A stretch of DNA of 10,542 nt from UBA6814 sp040753075 (GTDB lineage Bacteria > Desulfobacterota > Desulfovibrionia > Desulfovibrionales > Desulfovibrionaceae). Position numbers and translations under genes: made by a program. Numbering within the stretch: position 1 is the stretch's first letter; each line of letters starts with the position of its first letter. The notes under the pieces were generated by a model. The model saw only the letters and a list, made by a program, of their open reading frames with translations. It did not search any database and was not told where the DNA came from. Positions 1 through 6,815 of this stretch are shown piece after piece. Where the stretch lies: contig JBFMHA010000093.1 in the NCBI GenBank assembly GCA_040753075.1, forward strand, positions 1 through 10,542, read 5' to 3'.

Positions 1-8
1 CTAGCTGA

Positions 9-66
9 CACGAGAGGGCGGGGGCCCCCACTTTTTGGAAAAAGTGGGGTCCCCCTCCCTCTCGTG
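9..66. repeat. 58-bp near-perfect palindrome, probable strong terminator or dispersed intergenic repeat
   Basis: The two 28-nt arms are symmetric about 37/38. CACGAGAGGG (9-18) pairs with CCCTCTCGTG (57-66), GGGGG (20-24) with CCCCC (51-55), and CCCCACTTTTT (26-36) with AAAAAGTGGGG (39-49). Only 19/56 and 25/50 are mismatched, and the loop is GG. The inner T5/A5 next to a GC stem resembles the core of a bidirectional intrinsic terminator, so it may end a gene lying left of the window. The long outer arms are more than a terminator needs, which also fits a repeat dispersed through the genome. The symmetry is seen directly; the function is inferred. Confidence 0.7.
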
Positions 67-214
67 CTCTCCCTCCCCTCCCCACAAAGCTTTCATCACG
101 GGCCTGCGGCCCTTCAAGAGGGTTTTCTTGATACCGGCCGCTTCGCCCGGCGGCGGCCGGCCACGCCGAAGGCGGGGCCAAGCGGCGCAGCCGCGCTGCT
201 TCCAGGCCGCGCCG

Positions 215-235
215 CAAGGGGCGAGGAGCCCCTTG
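215..235. repeat. Perfect 8-bp hairpin upstream of recN
   Basis: CAAGGGGC (215-222) and GCCCCTTG (228-235) are exact reverse complements around the 5-nt loop GAGGA. No U-tract follows on either strand, so it is not a classical intrinsic terminator. It is the last and one of the strongest of the hairpins stacked between 100 and 235, about 65 nt before recN. Confidence 0.55.
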
Positions 236-301
236 CCGGGGCGCGGGGCAGCGCCGCACCCCCTGGCAAATCGCATCGCCTTACGCTAGGTTGGCGACGC
301 C

Positions 302-1900
302 ATGCTGGAATACCTGCGCATCCGCAACCTGGCCCTGATCGAGGACGTGGCCCTGGAGTTCGCGCCGGGGCTCAACGCCATCACCGGCGAGACCGGCGCG
401 GGCAAGAGCTTCATCCTGCGCGCCCTGGACTTCCTCACCGGCGAACGCCTGGAGCGGGACATGGTGCGCGCGGGCGCGGACGCGGCCAGCGTGGAGGCCC
501 TGTTCGCCCTGGCCGACGGCGACGTGGTCCTGCGCCGCGAGCTCTCGGCCGAGACCGGCCGCAGCCGCATCTTCCTCAACGACCGGCTCTCCTCCCAGGA
601 CGCGGTGCGCGACCTCAAGCCCCGGCTGGTGCTGCACACCAGCCAGCACGGCCAGCAGCGCCTGCTCTCCCCGGCCTACCAGTCCCGCATCGTGGACGCC
701 TTTCTCCCGGACCAGGGCCTGGCGGCGGAAAAGGACCGGCTCCTGGCCGAACTCCGGGCCGTGGCCGAGGAGCGCGCGGCCCTGGCCGCCCGGGTGGCCG
801 AACTCGCCGCCCGCCGCGAACTCTTCGAATACCAGGCCGCGGAAATCGCCAAGGTCGCGCCCCTGCCCGGCGAGGAGCAGGAGCTTTCGGCCCGGCGCGA
901 GGCGCTGCAAGCCGACGCCCGCTCGGCCGAGGCCGTGGAGCGGGCCCTGGCCCTGCTGCACGGCCGGGAGGAGGGGCTGCTCTCCCTCATGGACCGCCTG
1001 GCCGCCGAATCCCGCGCCCTGGCCGCCGCGAACCCGGACTTCGCCGAGGACGCCGCGGCCCTGGAGGAGGCCCGCCACCGCCTGCGCGACCTGGACGCCC
1101 GCCTGCGCCGCCGCGGCGCGCCCGGCCAGTCGGCCCGGGACCTGGAGCGGGTGGAGGAGCGGCTCTTCGCCCTGTCCAAGCTCAAGCGCAAGCTCGGCCG
1201 CTCCCTGGAGGAGATCGTGGGCCTGGGCCGGGAGATCGCCGAGACCCTCTCCTTCCTGGATTCCCACGCCCTGGACGAGCGCCGCCTGGCCGAGCGGGAG
1301 AAGGCAGCGGCCAAGGCCCTGGCCGGGGCGGCGGCGGCGCTGTCCGCGGCCCGGCGCGCGGCCGCGGGCGAACTGGCCGGGGTGCTCACGACGGACCTGC
1401 AGGGCCTGGGCTTCGGCAGCGGGGCCCGGGTGGAGTTCGCCTTCGAGGCCGCGGAGCTGTATCCCGGCATCGCCGAGGAGCGGGCCCGCCTGCTCTGGCT
1501 GCCCAACCCCGGCCTGCCGCCCCAGCCCCTGGACCGCATCGCCTCGGGCGGCGAGCTCTCCCGCTTCATGCTGGCCCTGGCCGGGCTGCTCTCCCGCCAG
1601 GAGCTGCCCGCCCTGCTCTTCGACGAGGTGGACGCGGGCGTGGGCGGCCTGACCCTGAACCGCCTGGGCGAACGCCTGGCCGAACTGGCCGGCCGGCAGC
1701 AGGTCATCCTCATCACCCACTGGCCGCAGCTGGCGGCGCTGGCCGGACGGCATTTCTCGGTATGCAAGGACGTGTCCGGCGACCTGGCCACGGTGCAGTG
1801 CCGCCGCCTGGACGGGCCGGGCGTCGAGGCCGAGCTGGCCCGCATGGCCGGCGGCGGCAGCCGGGGCGAGATTCTGGCCCGGCAGCTCGTGCGCGGCTGA
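302..1900 (+). CDS. recN: DNA repair protein RecN (SMC-like ATPase)
   Basis: RecN is an SMC-like cytoplasmic ATPase that acts early in recombinational repair of double-strand breaks, holding DNA together and supporting RecA. The 532 residues are close to the usual length of about 550. The ATPase head is split around a coiled coil. Walker A GETGAGKS lies at residues 29-36. A charged Ala/Glu/Arg/Leu-rich coiled coil spans about 140-360. The ABC signature SGGELS is at 415-420, Walker B ALLFDEVDAGVGG at 437-449 and the switch histidine at H473, in ITHWPQ where ITHLPQ is more usual. The start gives the canonical MLEYLRIRNLALIE amino terminus. Its ribosome site is weak (TAGG at 287-290). No LexA-like operator of the E. 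coli type is visible upstream. It is separated from phoB by 179 bp, so it is probably a separate transcription unit. Confidence 0.95.
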   Translation: MLEYLRIRNLALIEDVALEFAPGLNAITGETGAGKSFILRALDFLTGERLERDMVRAGADAASVEALFALADGDVVLRRELSAETGRSRIFLNDRLSSQDAVRDLKPRLVLHTSQHGQQRLLSPAYQSRIVDAFLPDQGLAAEKDRLLAELRAVAEERAALAARVAELAARRELFEYQAAEIAKVAPLPGEEQELSARREALQADARSAEAVERALALLHGREEGLLSLMDRLAAESRALAAANPDFAEDAAALEEARHRLRDLDARLRRRGAPGQSARDLERVEERLFALSKLKRKLGRSLEEIVGLGREIAETLSFLDSHALDERRLAEREKAAAKALAGAAAALSAARRAAAGELAGVLTTDLQGLGFGSGARVEFAFEAAELYPGIAEERARLLWLPNPGLPPQPLDRIASGGELSRFMLALAGLLSRQELPALLFDEVDAGVGGLTLNRLGERLAELAGRQQVILITHWPQLAALAGRHFSVCKDVSGDLATVQCRRLDGPGVEAELARMAGGGSRGEILARQLVRG

Positions 1901-1936
1901 ACCCTCTTCCTCCTCCCCCCCTCCACCCGCCCGCCA

Positions 1937-1958
1937 CGAGGCGAAAACCCGCGCCTCG
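1937..1958 (+). terminator. Possible recN terminator hairpin
   Basis: CGAGGCG (1937-1943) and CGCCTCG (1952-1958) form a perfect 7-bp GC-rich stem with an 8-nt loop, 37 nt after the recN stop. No U-run follows, so at best it is a weak or factor-assisted terminator. The pyrimidine-rich tract at about 1902-1935 lies between the stop and the stem. Confidence 0.35.
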
Positions 1959-1974
1959 CGCCGGCTGCGGGACG

Positions 1975-2012
1975 TGTCACGCGATTGTCACACGCATTCC
2001 ATGCTCCCGTCA
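1975..2012 (+). promoter_or_regulatory. Pho box: phased PhoB half-sites upstream of phoB
   Basis: TGTCA occurs at 1975-1979 and again at 1986-1990, exactly 11 bp apart, the repeat spacing of the E. coli Pho box (a TGTCA core plus six bases). A third half-site, CGTCA, lies at 2008-2012, exactly 22 bp further on. The position between them (1997-2001, TTCCA) is a degenerate 3/5 match. The array therefore reads as up to four in-phase half-sites, 67-105 bp before the phoB start. It implies direct autoregulation of the phoB-phoR-pstB-phoU operon by phosphorylated PhoB. A TATAGC at 2046-2051 could be the -10, but it sits further from the box than in E. coli pho promoters, so the transcription start is uncertain. 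Confidence 0.75.
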
Positions 2013-2079
2013 CACCCGCGCATTCCCTTGCGGCGGGGTTCGGGCTATAGCTTTGGCTCGAAGCCTTCGAGGAACGCGC

Positions 2080-2763
2080 ATGAACAAGCAGTCCATCCTT
2101 CTGGTCGAGGACGACGAGGACATCCTCCAGCTCCTGGCCTACAACTTCGAATCCGCGGGGTTCGAGACGCACGCCGCCGGGGACGGCGTCCTGGGCCTGG
2201 CCGAGGCCCGCCGCCGCAGGCCCGACCTGGTGGTCCTGGACCTCATGCTCCCGGGCATGAGCGGGTTCGACGTGTGCAAGGAGCTCAAGCGCGACCCCGA
2301 GACCATGGACATCCCGGTCATCATGCTCACCGCCCGCGGCGAGGAGGTGGACCGCATCGTGGGCCTGGAGCTGGGGGCCGACGACTACGTGGTCAAGCCC
2401 TTCAGCTTCCGGGAGCTGCTGCTGCGGGCGCGGGCCGTGCTGCGCCGCTCCGCCGGGACCGCGCCCGAGCGGTCCCGCATCGAACGCGACGGCCTGCTCG
2501 TGGACCTGGAGGCGCACAAGGTCCTGGTCAACGGCGAGGAGGCCCTCCTCACCGCCACCGAGTTCAAGCTCCTGGCCGAACTCATCCGCACCGCAGGCCG
2601 GGTCCGCACCAGGGACCAGCTCCTGGCCTCGGTCTGGGGCTACGAGTTCGAGGGCTACGCCCGCACCGTGGACACCCACGTCCGCCGCCTGCGCCAGAAG
2701 CTCGGGGCGCCCTCCCGGCTCATCGAGACCGTGCGCGGTGTGGGCTACCGTTTCAAGGAATAG
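2080..2763 (+). CDS. phoB: Phosphate regulon response regulator PhoB (OmpR/PhoB family)
   Basis: This two-component DNA-binding regulator is phosphorylated by PhoR under phosphate limitation and activates Pho-box promoters. Its 227 residues are typical for the family. The receiver domain (about 5-120) has the acidic pocket E10/D11/D12, phospho-acceptor D54 in VLDLMLPGMSG, switch T84 and conserved K106 in the VVKPF motif. A winged-helix output domain (about 130-227) ends with the TVDTHVRRLRQKL recognition region and the VRGVGYRF wing. The ATG is preceded by GAGGA (2069-2073) with a 6-nt spacer. The phased Pho box upstream, and phoR 3 nt downstream, make PhoB a much better call than a generic OmpR-family regulator. 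Confidence 0.93.
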   Translation: MNKQSILLVEDDEDILQLLAYNFESAGFETHAAGDGVLGLAEARRRRPDLVVLDLMLPGMSGFDVCKELKRDPETMDIPVIMLTARGEEVDRIVGLELGADDYVVKPFSFRELLLRARAVLRRSAGTAPERSRIERDGLLVDLEAHKVLVNGEEALLTATEFKLLAELIRTAGRVRTRDQLLASVWGYEFEGYARTVDTHVRRLRQKLGAPSRLIETVRGVGYRFKE

Positions 2764-2769
2764 GCCGTG
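2755..2769 (+). promoter_or_regulatory. Ribosome-binding site that sets the GTG start of phoR
   Basis: AAGGAA (2755-2760) lies inside the last codons of phoB, 6 nt before GTG at 2767. No ATG is available at the start of the phoR frame, and this start gives a normal basic amino terminus ahead of the first membrane helix. The site overlaps the phoB stop, which suggests coupled translation of kinase and regulator. Confidence 0.7.
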
Positions 2770-4611
2770 TTCTCCAGGACATCCTTCAGACGCCGCCTGT
2801 TCCTCTCCTTCACCGCGGTCATCCTGGCCGCCCTGGCGGTTCCCGCGTTCTTCACCCGCGCCGTGCTGGAGGATGCGCTGCTCGCCGACGCCAAGGCCGC
2901 GGCCGCGCGCCAGCTGGACGCCGCCGCCTGGGCCCTGGAGCAGTCGGGGCTGGCCGCTCCCGCGGACATCCAGCCCTGGGCGCAGGACCTGGGCCGCCGC
3001 CTCGGCGTACGCATCACCTGCATCGCCCCGGACGGGGTGGTCCTGGCCGACTCGGACCTGACCGCGGACCTGGTTCGCAGCCTGGACAACCATGCCGACC
3101 GGCCCGAGGTCCTGGCCGCGGCCGAGGCCGGCCGGGGCCTGTCCGTGCGCTACAGCGCCACCCTGGGCCTGGACCTCATCTACGCCGCCACCCGGGTTCG
3201 CAACGCGGCCGGCCTGCCCGAGGCCATCCTGCGCCTGGCCCAGCCCTACATGAGCCTCAAGCTGCGCATCGAGGGCCTGGCCGGCAAGGTGCTCCTGGCC
3301 ATGCTCCTGGCCGCGGGCCTGGGCCTGGCCTTGAGCTGGGCCGTCACCCGCAGCCTGGCGCGGTCCATCGCCGAGATGATCCTGGTTGCCGAGGGCATAA
3401 GCCGGGGCGACTACCACCGCCGGCTGCGCTTCTACCCCGGGCAGGAGTTCGAGGGCCTGGCCGCGGCCATCAACGCCATGGCCGCCGACATCTCCGGACA
3501 GATCGACACCATCTCCGCCCAGAAGACCCAGCTCGAGGCGGTGCTCAACGCCATGGCCGAGGGCGTGCTGGTCCTGGACCGCCGCGGCCGCATCCTCCGG
3601 GCCAACCCGGCCATGGAGGCCATCGCGCCGGGAGTCGCCAAGGCCCAGGGCCGCCAGCCCCTGGAGGCCATCCCCAGCCCCGAGCTGCAGCAGGCCGCGG
3701 ACGCGGTGCTGCAGGGGGAGGACACCATCCGGCTCCAGATCGAGCCCGTACGGGACCGGGTCTACGACGTGCGCCTGGCCCCCGCCCGGGGGGGCGACAC
3801 CGACATCGGGGCCCTGGCCGTGTTCCACGACATCAGCGAACTCAAGCGGCTGGAGCGCGTGCGCCGGGACTTCGTGGCCAACGTGTCGCACGAGTTGCGC
3901 ACCCCGCTCACCGCCATCAAGGGATACGCCGAGGCCCTCCTCGACAACCCCGATGCGGACCCCCGGCGCTCCCGCGGCTTCCTGGAGGTCCTGCACAAGA
4001 ACGCGGACCACATGGCCCGGATGGTCGAGGACCTGCTCTCCCTCTCCCGTCTGGAGAGCGGACGACAGGCCTTCGAGTGTGCGGACGTGACCCCGGCCGC
4101 GTCCCTGGCCGAGGCCCTGCGCGCCTGCGGCCAGATGGCCGAGGCCAAGGGCATCTCCGTGGACCAGGACCTGGACGACTCCCGCGTCACAGCCGATCCC
4201 GACCGCCTGGCCCAGGTCTTCCGCAACCTCCTGGAGAACGCCTTCAAGTACGGCCCGCCCCAGTCCCGGGTCCGCATCGGGTCACGCCGCCAGGACCGCG
4301 AGGTCTTCTTCAGCGTGGCCGATGCCGGGCCGGGCATCCCCCGGGCGGAGCAGGCGCGCGTCTTCGAGCGCTTCTACCGGGTGGAGAAGCACCGCTCCAA
4401 GGACGGCAGCCCCTCCACCGGGCTGGGACTGGCCATCGTCAAGCACATCGTGGAGCGGCTCGGGGGCAGGGTCTGGATCGAGAGCCCCCTCTCCCCGGCG
4501 GGCGGAACCGCGCTCCACTTCACCCTGCCGGCGGCCGAGCCCGGCCCCGGCGCCTCCAACCCATCGCAAACCCCGGCGGCGCCCAGCCGCGAGGACGGCG
4601 CCCAGGCATGA
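2767..4611 (+). CDS. phoR: Phosphate regulon sensor histidine kinase PhoR
   Basis: This inner-membrane sensor kinase is the partner of PhoB. Its 614 residues follow a sensor-type layout that is longer than E. coli PhoR (about 430). There is a basic amino terminus and TM1 at about 11-31, an extracytoplasmic domain at about 35-170, TM2 at about 174-194, a HAMP linker at about 195-250 and a PAS domain at about 256-355. HisKA carries H375 in NVSHELRTPLTAIKGY. The ATPase domain has the N box around N487/N491, G1 DAGPGIP (519-525), F box FERFYRV (533-539) and G2 STGLGLAI (550-557). The Pro/Ala/Ser-rich tail (about 588-614) looks disordered. A large periplasmic domain is common in non-enteric PhoR proteins. 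GTG is used as start. The gene overlaps pstB by 4 nt (ATGA), implying translational coupling of kinase and PstB. Confidence 0.92.
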   Translation: MFSRTSFRRRLFLSFTAVILAALAVPAFFTRAVLEDALLADAKAAAARQLDAAAWALEQSGLAAPADIQPWAQDLGRRLGVRITCIAPDGVVLADSDLTADLVRSLDNHADRPEVLAAAEAGRGLSVRYSATLGLDLIYAATRVRNAAGLPEAILRLAQPYMSLKLRIEGLAGKVLLAMLLAAGLGLALSWAVTRSLARSIAEMILVAEGISRGDYHRRLRFYPGQEFEGLAAAINAMAADISGQIDTISAQKTQLEAVLNAMAEGVLVLDRRGRILRANPAMEAIAPGVAKAQGRQPLEAIPSPELQQAADAVLQGEDTIRLQIEPVRDRVYDVRLAPARGGDTDIGALAVFHDISELKRLERVRRDFVANVSHELRTPLTAIKGYAEALLDNPDADPRRSRGFLEVLHKNADHMARMVEDLLSLSRLESGRQAFECADVTPAASLAEALRACGQMAEAKGISVDQDLDDSRVTADPDRLAQVFRNLLENAFKYGPPQSRVRIGSRRQDREVFFSVADAGPGIPRAEQARVFERFYRVEKHRSKDGSPSTGLGLAIVKHIVERLGGRVWIESPLSPAGGTALHFTLPAAEPGPGASNPSQTPAAPSREDGAQA

Positions 4612-5369
4612 ACACACGGACCAAGATCTCGTCCCGACGCCTCGACTTCTTCTACGGGGACTTCAAGGCGCTCAAGGACGTGAACCTCGACTTCCCTGAA
4701 AACCTGGTCACGGCCCTCATCGGCCCTTCGGGCTGCGGCAAGAGCAGCTTCCTGCGCTGCCTCAACCGCATGAACGACCTCATCGCCGGCAGCCGCGTGG
4801 AGGGCCTCGTCACCCTGGAGTCCCAGGACATCTACGACCCCAAGCTGGACGTGGTGGAGCTGCGGCGCCGGGTGGGCATGGTCTTCCAGAAGCCCAACCC
4901 CTTCCCCAAGACCATCTTCGAGAACGTGGCCTACGGCCTGCGGGTCAACGGGGCCAGGGACGAGAACCTCGTGGCCGACCAGGTGGAGCAGAGCCTGCGC
5001 CACGCCGCCCTGTGGGAGGAGGTCAAGGACCGCCTGCACGCTTCGGCCCTGGGCCTGTCCGGCGGCCAGCAGCAGCGCCTGTGCATCGCCCGCGCCCTGG
5101 CCGTGCAGCCCGAGGTCCTGCTCATGGACGAGCCCGCCAGCGCCCTGGACCCCATCGCCACCCAGAAGATCGAGGAGCTCATCCACGGACTCAAGAAGGA
5201 CTTGACCATCATCATCGTCACCCACAACATGCAGCAGGCCGCCCGGGTTTCGGACATCACCGCGTTCTTCTACATGGGCCAGCTCATCGAGTGCGACGAC
5301 ACCGAGACCATCTTCACCCGCCCCCGGGAGAAGCAGACCGAAGACTACATCACCGGCCGCTTCGGATAG
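4608..5369 (+). CDS. pstB: Phosphate ABC transporter ATP-binding protein PstB
   Basis: This is the cytoplasmic ATPase subunit of the high-affinity PstSCAB phosphate importer, which also passes the phosphate signal to PhoU and PhoR. The 253 residues match the family. Walker A is GPSGCGKS at 39-46. The family-typical FLRCLNRMNDLI follows. Further motifs are the Q-loop MVFQKPNPFPK with Q94, signature LSGGQQQR (150-157), Walker B LLMDEP (171-176, catalytic E175), D-loop SALDP and switch H206 in VTHNMQQAARVSD. It starts inside the phoR stop (ATGA), with GAGGA at 4591-4595 at a rather long 12-nt spacing, and phoU follows after 11 nt. No pstS, pstC or pstA lies on either side, so here pstB is grouped with the regulators rather than with its transport partners. 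Confidence 0.95.
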   Translation: MNTRTKISSRRLDFFYGDFKALKDVNLDFPENLVTALIGPSGCGKSSFLRCLNRMNDLIAGSRVEGLVTLESQDIYDPKLDVVELRRRVGMVFQKPNPFPKTIFENVAYGLRVNGARDENLVADQVEQSLRHAALWEEVKDRLHASALGLSGGQQQRLCIARALAVQPEVLLMDEPASALDPIATQKIEELIHGLKKDLTIIIVTHNMQQAARVSDITAFFYMGQLIECDDTETIFTRPREKQTEDYITGRFG

Positions 5370-5380
5370 GAGAATCGACC

Positions 5381-6052
5381 ATGTCCCCCAATGAAACCCA
5401 CCTCCACCAGATGGTGGAGGAGCTCCGGCTCAAGGTCCTGAACATGACCGCCCTGGCGGAGCGCGCCGTGGACCAGGCCTGCACCGCCCTCATCCGGCGC
5501 GACGCGGACCTGGCCGAGACGGTCATCGAGAACGACGCGGCCATCAACACCCTGGAGTGCGAGATCGACGAGGCCAGCCTGCGCATCCTGGCCCGCGAGC
5601 AGCCCGTGGCCCGGGACCTGCGCCTGGTCATGGGCTGCGCCCGGGCGGTGGTGGACCTGGAGCGCATCGGCGACGAGGCGGTGAACATCGCCGAGCGGGT
5701 GGTGGCCATGTCCGCGCTGGCGGAAACGCCCTACAATCCCGACGTGGAGGCCCTGGCCGACACCGCGCGGGCCATGCTGCGCAACGCGGCGGCCGCCTTC
5801 CGCGACGGCGACGCCGAACTGGCGCTGGCGGTCTGCCGCACGGACTCCGTGGCCGACGACCTGCACGTGCGCATCCTGCGCCGCACCATGGACGACATGG
5901 TGGCCGAGGCCACCGGCATCCGGCGCGCGGTGCACACCATCCTCGCGGCGCGCAGCCTGGAGCGCATCGGCGACCTGTGCACCAACCTGGCCGAGGCCGC
6001 GGTGTTCATGGTCCGCGGGGTGAGCATCAAGCACCGCTGCCAGCAGATTTAG
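5381..6052 (+). CDS. phoU: Phosphate signalling protein PhoU
   Basis: PhoU is a cytoplasmic, peripheral-membrane, metal-binding helical protein. It links the Pst transporter to PhoR and keeps the Pho regulon off when phosphate is plentiful. The 223 residues show two PhoU repeats, each ending in the diagnostic metal-binding segment: DLERIGDEAVNIAE (E94, D98) in the first half and SLERIGDLCTNLAE (E194, D198) in the second. The whole protein is predicted helical with no membrane segment. AGGAG (5368-5372), overlapping the pstB stop, sits 8 nt before the ATG, so translation is probably coupled. It is the last gene of the phoBR-pstB-phoU operon. It is distinct from the DUF47 PhoU-like proteins on the opposite strand. 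Confidence 0.94.
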   Translation: MSPNETHLHQMVEELRLKVLNMTALAERAVDQACTALIRRDADLAETVIENDAAINTLECEIDEASLRILAREQPVARDLRLVMGCARAVVDLERIGDEAVNIAERVVAMSALAETPYNPDVEALADTARAMLRNAAAAFRDGDAELALAVCRTDSVADDLHVRILRRTMDDMVAEATGIRRAVHTILAARSLERIGDLCTNLAEAAVFMVRGVSIKHRCQQI

Positions 6053-6071
6053 CCGCTCCCGGAAATTCGAC

Positions 6072-6098
6072 GGCCGGCCCCCCGGGGGGGGGCCGGCC
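6072..6098. terminator. GC-rich hairpin between convergent phoU and DUF47 genes
   Basis: GGCCGGCCCCCC (6072-6083) pairs perfectly with GGGGGGCCGGCC (6087-6098) around a GGG loop. The 12-bp all-GC stem lies 19 nt after the phoU stop. No U-tract follows on either strand, so termination may need Rho or the extreme stem stability. Its placement in a 72-bp convergent gap is the main support. Confidence 0.5.
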
Positions 6099-6106
6099 TG
6101 CCTATT

Positions 6107-6123
6107 CCCCGCGCCGCGCGGGG
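6107..6123 (-). terminator. Hairpin just after the second DUF47 gene
   Basis: CCCCGCG (6107-6113) and CGCGGGG (6117-6123) form a perfect 7-bp stem with a 3-nt loop, starting immediately after the minus-strand stop at 6125-6127. No U-run follows. Together with the 6072-6098 stem it forms a double hairpin that probably ends both convergent operons. Confidence 0.45.
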
Positions 6124-6124
6124 C

Positions 6125-6793
6125 CTATCGCGCGATCATGGCCCGCAGGATGTCCGCGCACTTCTCGGTGCTGTGGCCCATGTCCTCCAGCCGCTCGATG
6201 AAGTGGATGAGCTGGTAGATGTCCTTGAAGTCCAGGTCGGAGTTGTAGATGGCCCCCACCAGGGCGTTCTTGTCCTTGAACACCCCGTGCCGCTTGGCGC
6301 GCACCGCCCGGAACCGCTCCTTGGTCCCGTTGCGGTCCGCGTGCTGGAGGTAGATGAGGCCGATGGTGGCCTTGAGGGACGGCCCCAGGAGATCGGTGAT
6401 GACGCTCACCTGGTCAATGAGGTCGATGACCGGCTTCTGGAAACGCTCCGGGATGACCACCCGGCGCATGGCCAGCCAGTGCATGGCCTCCTGGGCGCTG
6501 TCCAGGATGTTGTCCTGGGCGTTGGTGTAGTTCAGGAACAGGGTCTTGTCCGCCGGCATGAACAGCCGCCGCGGCAGGTGGTTGCGGATGCGGCGCTTGA
6601 TGGCGTCGGCCTCGTTCTCGACGGTGTCCACCTGGGCGGCGATCTCCATGAAGTCCCGGCAGGTTCCGCCGGCCACGTAGCACTCCATGGCGTCCCGGAT
6701 CAGCCTCACGCACTCGTGGATCTTCTCGTAGTGCTCCAGCAGGCCGTCCATGGGCGACCGGTCGCAGAGCATCCCGAAAAATACCGCTCGCAT
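6125..6793 (-). CDS. DUF47 family PhoU-like protein (second paralogue)
   Basis: This 222-residue soluble helical protein belongs to the DUF47/TIGR00153 family, distant PhoU relatives commonly encoded beside PiT phosphate permeases and thought to modulate them. Family-typical segments are the amino-terminal DGLLEHYEKIHEC, the basic IKRRIRNHLPRRLFMPADK followed by a Leu-rich helix (about 66-112), and the carboxy-terminal DIYQLIHFIERLEDMGHSTEK ending in ILRAMIAR. The ATG at 6793 has an excellent GGAGGAG site. It lies 22 nt after the preceding DUF47 gene, as the last gene of the pit operon. Roughly two thirds of residues match its neighbour by eye, and one 140-bp tract is almost identical at DNA level. 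The exact biochemical role is not known from the sequence; regulation of Pit is the family-based inference. Confidence 0.85.
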   Translation of the reverse strand: MRAVFFGMLCDRSPMDGLLEHYEKIHECVRLIRDAMECYVAGGTCRDFMEIAAQVDTVENEADAIKRRIRNHLPRRLFMPADKTLFLNYTNAQDNILDSAQEAMHWLAMRRVVIPERFQKPVIDLIDQVSVITDLLGPSLKATIGLIYLQHADRNGTKERFRAVRAKRHGVFKDKNALVGAIYNSDLDFKDIYQLIHFIERLEDMGHSTEKCADILRAMIAR

Positions 6794-6815
6794 GGTCTCC
6801 TCCCTCGGCCGCGCC

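Larger units (their letters stand above)
1..301. other. Gene-free leader upstream of recN, rich in hairpins
   Basis: I see no credible gene in this stretch. It is a run of consecutive inverted repeats: the large palindrome at 9-66, then smaller perfect hairpins at 100-112 (GGGCC/GGCCC), 114-131 (TCAAGA/TCTTGA), 134-160 (CCGGCCGC/GCGGCCGG), 164-174 (CGCC/GGCG), 182-194 (GCGGC/GCCGC) and 215-235 (CAAGGGGC/GCCCCTTG). The minus strand is open from 276 to 1, but the implied 91-residue product is Gly/Pro/Arg/Ala-rich, matches no family I recognise and simply translates the hairpins. The promoter of recN must lie here or further upstream, but I cannot point to a convincing -35/-10 pair. Confidence 0.6.

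Noticed and set aside
1..276. Minus-strand 91-codon open frame
   Set aside because: It translates the hairpin-rich intergenic repeats, has Gly/Pro/Arg/Ala-rich composition and matches no family I recognise; its carboxy-terminal end is the large palindrome.
240..301. LexA-type SOS operator for recN
   Set aside because: I looked for CTGT-N8-ACAG or a comparable palindrome and found none; LexA motifs in this group may differ, so SOS control is neither shown nor excluded.
676..4011. 1111-codon minus-strand open frame across recN, phoB and phoR
   Set aside because: It is low-complexity, rich in Gly/Gln/Arg/Ser, antisense to three clear genes and has no domain; a GC-driven shadow.
64..5369. Very long plus-strand frames starting at 64 and 1974 that end in phoB and pstB
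   Set aside because: Their upstream parts are off-frame readings of recN and of phoB/phoR in high-GC DNA, where stops are rare. The genuine genes begin at 2080 and 4608 with proper family amino termini.
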